A stretch of 5,553 bases of DNA from JAAAPF01 sp964481035. Lineage in GTDB: Bacteria; Pseudomonadota; Alphaproteobacteria; Geminicoccales; Geminicoccaceae. The stretch is from contig CAYZSE010000162.1 of assembly GCA_964481035.1 (NCBI GenBank), positions 1-5,553 of the forward strand. Reading direction: 5' to 3'. Under the pieces are notes generated by a model that made no database searches, was not told the origin of the DNA, and saw nothing but the letters and a program-made list of their open reading frames with translations. The position numbers were made by a program, and so were the translations under genes. The number at the start of each line of letters is the position of its first letter. Within the stretch, counting starts at the first letter, position 1. Below are positions 1 to 5,553 of the stretch, in pieces.

Positions 1-62
1 GAAAATGGACCATACCCCCGACATCCACGCCCTCTCACCGTTCCGCCGCCGCCCCACCCGGT

Positions 63-381
63 CGAAGATGCCGACGCGACTGCTCGCCCCGTGGCGCTTG
101 CGCTATACGTCACGCGCAAGAGGCCGGCGTGCTCGTCGAAACCTCTTTGACGCCCGCCGCCTCGACGACGACATGGCCAGCCAAGCGAGGAGAAGAGGTT
201 GAGCGGCAGCCGGCAAAGCTTGCGGGGCGAGGATGTCGCCGACGCGATCGTCCACGTCGCGGCGCTGATCGGCGCCGCGATCGCCTGCGTCGTGCGGCGC
301 CGCCTGGTCGCCACGGCGCAGCGCCCAGAGCTCGCGATCGCCGTCGGCATCGACCGCTCGGGCCTCCGGCGCTGGCCGTCG
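63..381 (+). repeat. Direct repeat copy 1 (diverged duplicate of the trhA 5' region)
   Basis: This segment matches 1881-2202 in the same orientation. From 151 to 362 the alignment is ungapped at an offset of 1820, with 18 mismatches in 212 bases by hand count (about 91% identity). Small gaps occur near 67, near 145 and at 366/367. Similarity starts around CGAAGATGCC and stops after GCTGGCCGTCG. The repeat covers the presumed leader of trhA, its ribosome-binding site, its TTG start and about the first 60 codons. This copy has decayed: hydrophobic codons have become charged ones, and a one-base loss shifts the frame near its end. Confidence 0.93.
199..381 (+). pseudogene. Truncated trhA copy (hemolysin III family, N-terminal fragment)
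   Basis: The reading frame starts at TTG 199 with the same GAGGAGAAGAGG ribosome-binding region as the intact gene. It gives about 55 residues that align with the N terminus of TrhA, including E11, H19 and the run LVATAQRPELAIAVGI. Two membrane-segment changes look degenerative: FVLLRL has become VVRRRL, and IYLSG has become IDRSG. A missing base near 366 then shifts the frame, and the sequence passes into IS66-like DNA. The frame stays open to a stop at 574-576 and would encode a 125-residue chimera. All later TrhA helices and the C-terminal histidines are absent, so it cannot work as TrhA. I treat it as a duplication remnant. Confidence 0.87.
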
Positions 382-483
382 TTCGCCCTCTTCCTCGACG
401 ACGGCCGCGTCGCCTTCGACAACAACTCCATCGACCGCGCCATGCGCCCGCTGGCCCTCGGGCGCCACAACGGGTTGTTCGCC
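382..483 (+). pseudogene. IS66-family transposase (TnpC) 3' fragment
   Basis: In the frame that continues from the trhA remnant, bases 382-483 encode FALFLDDGRVAFDNN followed by SIDRAMRPLALGRHNGLFA. This matches my knowledge of the conserved C-terminal part of IS66 transposases, with their pattern FLDDGR-x4-DNN-x2-ER-x2-RP-x-ALGRKN-x-LFAG. Only about 34 residues of a protein normally near 500 remain. The glutamate of the DNNxxER motif, thought to be the last residue of the DDE triad, is Asp here (codon 433-435). No terminal inverted repeat, TnpA or TnpB is visible. This is an inactive scar of an element. The family call is fairly secure from the motif alone; the exact left edge is blurred because WPS just upstream could belong to either parent. 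Confidence 0.85.
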
Positions 484-556
484 GCTCGAGAATTCCCACC
501 AGCAACGAGACACGACCCGCGGGCTGCGTCTGGAATTGTGTCGGGGAGATACGCGA

Positions 557-1084
557 ATGAACCCTCAACCACCTGAAACCCTGCACCATGATCGACGGGT
601 GCGTTCCAACAGGTCGGATATAACAGTAATTAATAAGCCTGTTTCGCGCTCTTTTTATAGAATTTTCATTATTAACAGCGTCGCGGTAACGCTTACTGTT
701 GCCATGTTTTATTTTCAGTTAGTGATCATTTTTGACGTTGCCGGCGAGTTTATCTATCACAAGCCATGGCTCATTGAAAACATGGGACCAAAAAATGCAG
801 GAAAGATTTTTGTTCTTGGTTGTTTTTTAGCAATGATGCTTATGCATCTGACACAGGCCGCAGTTTGGGGTCTTTTTTTGCGATACTATGGTTTTTTTCC
901 AACTATAGCTGATGGTATGTATTTCAGTGCTTCGTCGATCACAACACTAGGCTATGGCGATATACTTTTAAAATTTCCTTGGAGGCATATAGGCACTCTT
1001 ATAGCGATAACCGGAGTTCTGATGTTCGGCTGTTCAACCGCGTTTTTGTTCTTGATCCTACAGGAGTTCTGGCTGCACCTTTAA
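557..1084 (+). CDS. Small potassium channel protein (Ion_trans_2 pore)
   Basis: The gene encodes a 175-residue inner-membrane protein with a K+ channel pore. The selectivity filter TTLGYGD lies at residues 129-135, just after a pore helix (about 118-129), and is flanked by membrane helices at about 83-107 and 146-170. An extra helix occupies about 38-60, giving a three-helix subunit that would be expected to form tetramers. There is no RCK/TrkA_N or cyclic-nucleotide domain; the C terminus ends directly after the last helix, so gating is unknown. I chose ATG 557 because GGGGAG at 543-548 sits 8 bases before it; an in-frame TTG at 536 would add seven residues but lies upstream of that site. 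The gene is much richer in A+T than its surroundings (781-900 is 39% G+C by hand count) and uses T-rich codons, which suggests recent acquisition. It follows an IS66 scar and is followed by a terminator-like hairpin, so it is probably a single-gene unit. Ion specificity is inferred from the filter alone. Confidence 0.9.
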   Translation: MNPQPPETLHHDRRVRSNRSDITVINKPVSRSFYRIFIINSVAVTLTVAMFYFQLVIIFDVAGEFIYHKPWLIENMGPKNAGKIFVLGCFLAMMLMHLTQAAVWGLFLRYYGFFPTIADGMYFSASSITTLGYGDILLKFPWRHIGTLIAITGVLMFGCSTAFLFLILQEFWLHL

Positions 1085-1094
1085 GCCGTCTCCG

Positions 1095-1124
1095 ACGCCT
1101 TTGCTCACCAAGCAGAAGGCGTTT
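1095..1124 (+). terminator. Rho-independent-type hairpin after the channel gene
   Basis: ACGCCTTTGCT (1095-1105) pairs with AGCA-G-AAGGCGT (1111-1122), forming an 11-base-pair stem with one bulged G and the loop CACCA. TTT (1122-1124) follows at once. It begins 11 bases after the channel stop codon, a typical place for a terminator. The T tract is short, so termination may be partial. The right arm also lies in a coding-like frame (see the region entry 1125-1880), so the dyad could be fortuitous. Confidence 0.5.
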
Positions 1125-1880
1125 GACATCGATAGCCCGCTCATGCGGTGACAGGCATCGGTGAACACGCTTGGGGCGCGAAGCCGAGGATTGCACCGAC
1201 TTCGCCGATCGCGATGTCCAACACCTCGAGCCGCTGGGCGTAGGACGTCGTCACCCGGCAACCCGAACGTCTGCCCCCTCGTGCGCCAGCCGGCGCTCCG
1301 GCATGCGAGAATGCAGGCCCGTTTCCGAGGCGATCAAGGACAAGGATGGCTTGCCCGTGCGCAGCACATGCCGCGGCGCACGGCACGCAGGCGCCGCCGG
1401 TCGAATCGCACCGGAACGTTCCAGGTTAGCGTCCGTGGTAGTGGTGGGCATAGGCTCGCACGCCGGCGCCGTGTCCCTCATCGAGCCCGAAGAGTTCGCC
1501 GCTGTGAACGCGGAAGCCCGGCTCGCCGATGTCCTTCCTCTCCGCCTCGACGACCTCCGCCCGTGGAGCTGCAGGCCACCCGCGAGGTCGTGGCAAAGGT
1601 CGCCCGATCATGCCCGCGATCAGCACCGTCTACACCCCGCCCGGATGCTTCGTGAGGACGAGGGCTGGCTGCACGTGATCAGCATCGAAAGGATGTCCAG
1701 GCATGGCGCACTCTGGGTCTACCGCGACAACGACGACGCCATCCTCGCCTTCACGGGCGACGGCATCGACGACCTGTCCGCCTCATCGAGAGAGCGAGAC
1801 GCATCGCGATGACGTCGCCCGCAACCAGGATCCTACGCCGCGGCCTCACCGGCGGGCCACGTACCGCGGACCTCTCTCAA
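1125..1880. other. Gene-poor stretch with decayed coding-like segments
   Basis: I recognise no intact gene here. A + strand frame is open from 1171 to 1812 (213 codons from ATG 1171), but its first part is Arg/Cys-rich and reads like a GC-rich shadow. Two parts look more protein-like: about 1432-1560 (VVVVGIGSHAGAVSLIEPEE, then an acidic Leu-rich run), and about 1651-1780 (REDEGWLHVISIERM, later LWVYRDNDDAILAFTGDGID). After 1780 a one-base shift would continue as LIERARRIAMT, which suggests a frameshifted gene end. On the - strand, 1426-1626 also gives a plausible run (GELFGLDEGHGAGVRAYAHH), so strand is uncertain. At the left edge, a + frame from 1086 ends as LLTKQKAFDIDSPLMR with a stop at 1149-1151, possibly the last codons of a lost gene. 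I infer debris left by insertions or deletions between the two trhA repeats; none of these fragments has a family I can name. Confidence 0.5.
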
Positions 1881-2202
1881 CGAAGGATGCCGATGCGGCT
1901 GCGCGCGCCGTGGCGCTTGCGCTATACGTCACGGGCACGAGGCCGGGGAGTTCGTCGAAACCTCGTTCGACGCTCGCCGCCTCGACGACGACATGGCCAG
2001 CCAAACGAGGAGAAGAGGTTGAGCGGCAGCCGGCAGAGCTCGCGTGGCGAGTATGTCGCCGACGCGATCGTCCACGTCGCGGCGCTGGTCGGCGCCGGCA
2101 TCGCGTGCTTCGTACTGCTCCGGCTGGTCGCCACGGCGCAGCGTCCAGAGCTCGCGATCGCCGTCGGCATCTACCTCTCGGGCCTCACGGCGCTGGCCGT
2201 CG
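1881..2202 (+). repeat. Direct repeat copy 2 (5' region of intact trhA)
   Basis: This is the partner of 63-381. It contains the leader, ribosome-binding site, TTG start and first 61 codons of intact trhA. It appears to be the parental copy because its reading frame continues into a full-length protein, whereas copy 1 is cut off at an IS66 remnant. The two copies begin about 1.82 kb apart and flank the channel gene and the surrounding debris. Confidence 0.93.
1933..2022 (+). pseudogene. Possible 3' remnant of a gene upstream of trhA
   Basis: A frame running into the trhA start reads EAGEFVETSFDARRLDDDMA and ends at TGA 2020-2022. That stop overlaps the TTG start of trhA as TTGA, an arrangement typical of translationally coupled genes. 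The repeat copy at 63-202 keeps the same last residues (FDARRLDDDMASQ, stop at 200-202) but is out of frame just before them. Upstream of about 1930 the frame becomes Cys/Arg-rich and unconvincing; a neighbouring frame (ADAAARAVALALYVTG) would join it after a one-base shift at the GGG near 1933. The product is not recognised. I infer that trhA once followed another gene that is now mostly lost or frameshifted. Confidence 0.35.
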
Positions 2203-2678
2203 CGTCGACCCTCTACAACGTGACCCACGGCACGGCGCCGACGGCGGTGTTCCAACGGATCGACCACGCCTGCATCTACATCATGATCGCCGGCACCTAC
2301 ACGCCCTTTTGCCTGCTGGTGATCCCGGCGCCCTGGGGCGGCCTGCTTCTGCTCGCGGTCTGGGCCTTGGCGGTGCTCGGGGCCGCGTTTCGGCTCGCCG
2401 GCGTCAGCGTCTCGGACAGCCTCGGCACCGCCCTCTACCTGGCGACCGGCTGGCTCGTCCTGCTGGCGCTCCCGCCCTTGATCGCCAACATCTCCGGCGA
2501 CGGGCTGGTGCTGTTGATCGGCGGCGGACTGCTCTACACGCTGGGCGTGGTTTTCTACCGCTGGGACGGCCTGCCCTATCGCCGGGCGATCTGGCACGGC
2601 TTCGTCTTCGCCGGCGCCACCTGCCACTATTTCGCCGTGCTCAACGACGTGGTTCTCGCCCACGTAAGCCGAGCATGA
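2019..2678 (+). CDS. trhA: TrhA / hemolysin III family membrane protein (PAQR superfamily)
   Basis: The gene encodes a 219-residue integral membrane protein of the hemolysin III (HlyIII) family, the bacterial relatives of adiponectin and progestin receptors, with about seven helices. Family features visible are E11 and H19 in the first helix, S63-x2-Y66 after helix 2, the block RIDHACIYIMIAGTYTPF (residues 80-97) with D82 and H83, and H193 and H203 near the C terminus (WHGFVFAGATCHYFAVLND). PAQR proteins use the last histidines with another one to hold zinc; the usual His after SxxY is Asn67 here, a form I associate with some alphaproteobacterial members. Despite the name, haemolysis is not established for most members; a role in membrane-energetics homeostasis has been proposed. 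I chose TTG 2019 because AGGAG at 2008-2012 lies six bases before it and the resulting length fits the family. An ATG at 1809 would add 70 Arg-rich residues, and the matching frame in the duplicate carries a stop at 148-150. mrpA follows after 130 bases, so co-transcription is possible but unproven. Confidence 0.92.
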   Translation: MSGSRQSSRGEYVADAIVHVAALVGAGIACFVLLRLVATAQRPELAIAVGIYLSGLTALAVASTLYNVTHGTAPTAVFQRIDHACIYIMIAGTYTPFCLLVIPAPWGGLLLLAVWALAVLGAAFRLAGVSVSDSLGTALYLATGWLVLLALPPLIANISGDGLVLLIGGGLLYTLGVVFYRWDGLPYRRAIWHGFVFAGATCHYFAVLNDVVLAHVSRA

Positions 2679-2717
2679 GCCCCTCGCCGCGCCCCGCGCA
2701 ATTGTAACGATTGATGA

Positions 2718-2741
2718 GTGAAACATTCATGAAGAATTCAC
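2718..2741. promoter_or_regulatory. Operator-like 24-base dyad upstream of mrpA
   Basis: The arrangement is GTGAA-N3-TTCATGAA-N3-TTCAC. The inner palindrome (2726-2733) and the outer arms (2718-2722 and 2737-2741) share one centre, so 18 of 24 bases obey the symmetry. Concentric half-sites of this kind are typical of binding sites for dimeric regulators. It sits 40 bases after the trhA stop and 67 bases before the mrpA start, in a locally AT-rich patch. The regulator is unknown. Confidence 0.45.
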
Positions 2742-2745
2742 GGCG

Positions 2746-2771
2746 AAGGTTTACCTCATCCGCGTAACCTT
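2746..2771 (+). terminator. Hairpin between trhA and mrpA (terminator or leader stem)
   Basis: AAGGTTTAC (2746-2754) pairs with GTAACCTT (2764-2771), forming an eight-pair stem with one bulged T and a nine-base loop. GTTTG follows. The stem is not GC-rich and the T run is broken, so it is weak as a trhA terminator. It could instead be a second regulator half-site pair or a fold in the mrpA leader. Confidence 0.3.
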
Positions 2772-2773
2772 GT

Positions 2774-2803
2774 TTGACGCCGCAACTCCGTTCATGGGAT
2801 AGT
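2774..2803 (+). promoter_or_regulatory. Possible sigma-70-type promoter for mrpA
   Basis: TTGACG (2774-2779, five of six consensus positions) is followed after 18 bases by GATAGT (2798-2803, four of six). Transcription from it would start near 2810, on the assigned mrpA start codon. This would require a leaderless message or a later start; otherwise the true promoter lies further upstream. The match is modest and unsupported by other evidence. Confidence 0.3.
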
Positions 2804-2808
2804 CCCTT

Positions 2809-5093
<2,285 letters not shown>

Positions 5094-5097
<4 letters not shown>

Positions 5098-5552
5098 ACT
5101 CGATCATCCTCTCGGCGGCAACCCGAATCATCACGCCGCTGATGCTCGCGTTCTCGCTGTTCATTCTCCTGCGCGGGCACAACGAGCCGGGCGGCGGCTT
5201 CATCGGCGGGCTCATCGCCGCGACGGCCTTTGCCCTCTACGCCAAGGCCATGGGCGTCGGCGCGGCACGCCAGGCGCTGCGCTTCGCACCCGAGGCCGTC
5301 GCCGTCGGCGGCCTCGGCATCGCCGCGCTCGCCGGTCTCTGGGGCCTCGTGCAGGGAGGCGCCTTCCTGGCCGGCATATGGCCGCTGCTGACGACCGAAG
5401 CCGACGGCTCGAAGGCGGGCCTGCCCGTCGGCTCCGTGCTCTTGTTCGACATCGGCGTCTATCTCGTCGTCGTCGGCGCGGTGCTGACGATCCTCTTCGC
5501 CCTCGAGGAGGATGTCGTCGACGTCGCCGACCGCCCGGCGACGGAGGACTGA
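5094..5552 (+). CDS. mrpB: Mrp/Mnh Na+/H+ antiporter subunit B
   Basis: This 152-residue protein is the MnhB/MrpB subunit, a small hydrophobic partner needed by the hetero-oligomeric Mrp antiporter. The signature RGHNEPGGGFIGGL lies at residues 27-40 between the first two helices. Four helices are visible (about 12-27, 33-52, 67-88 and 114-137), and the tail EEDVVDVADRPATED is acidic. Family members use the GHxxPGGGF motif at this same place, so the identification is strong. ATG 5094 overlaps the mrpA stop as ATGA, and GAGG at 5083-5086 lies seven bases before it, which suggests coupled translation. The protein is complete, with its TGA at 5550-5552. A separate mrpB after an MrpA with MbhD/E-like parts fits the usual ABCDEFG gene order. 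Confidence 0.94.
5543..5547 (+). promoter_or_regulatory. Ribosome-binding site for the next gene (probably mrpC)
   Basis: GGAGG lies within the last codons of mrpB, at the right spacing to serve a start codon at or just after the window edge (around 5553-5556). In Mrp operons the next gene is normally mrpC, a NuoK-like subunit. The gene itself lies outside the window, so its identity is inferred from operon order only. Confidence 0.5.
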
Positions 5553-5553
5553 G

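Noticed and set aside
110..589. - strand frames of 136-159 codons across the trhA and IS66 remnants
   Set aside because: Composition is Arg/Gly/Ala-rich, and the opposite strand carries recognisable TrhA and IS66 motifs.
1809..2018. ATG 1809 as the trhA start (289 residues)
   Set aside because: The extra 70 residues are Arg-rich with no family match, lie in the repeated leader, and the matching frame in copy 1 has a stop at 148-150. TTG 2019 has a strong ribosome-binding site and gives the usual length.
1703..2707. A 334-codon + strand frame overlapping trhA
   Set aside because: Thr/Ser/Arg-rich out-of-frame reading of trhA and its leader; no membrane segments or motifs.
1929..2726. A 265-codon - strand frame opposite trhA
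   Set aside because: Same low-complexity acidic and basic composition; it mirrors the codon bias of trhA.

Overview
This GC-rich window (a hand count of 3001-3060 gives 70% G+C) looks like part of a chromosome of a high-GC proteobacterium, most likely alphaproteobacterial. That guess rests on codon use, the TrhA sequence type and the Mrp gene layout; nothing here fixes the taxon. All recognisable intact genes lie on the + strand.

Left part (1-1880): a scarred accessory segment. Bases 63-381 are a diverged, truncated copy of the 5' region of trhA. It runs straight into the 3' remnant of an IS66-type transposase gene (382-483). Next comes an intact, AT-rich gene for a small potassium channel with a TTLGYGD selectivity filter (557-1084), followed by a terminator-like hairpin. 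About 750 bases with no intact gene follow; this stretch looks like decayed coding DNA.

Right part (1881-5553): the second copy of the repeat (1881-2202) leads into intact trhA, a hemolysin III / PAQR-family membrane protein that begins at TTG 2019. A 130-base intergenic region carries two dyad-symmetric elements and a promoter-like pair. It precedes the start of an Mrp (Mnh) multisubunit Na+/H+ antiporter operon: mrpA (2809-5097) overlaps mrpB (5094-5552) by ATGA. A ribosome-binding site at the right edge points to a further gene, expected to be mrpC.

The three intact functions (a K+ channel, the membrane-homeostasis protein TrhA and the Mrp Na+/H+ antiporter) could all act in cation and membrane-potential balance. 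The channel, however, appears to have arrived with mobile DNA between the two trhA repeat copies, so the grouping may be accidental. I found no convincing undescribed system. The most notable points are the repeat-flanked insertion, the trhA'-IS66 junction, and the dyads before mrpA.
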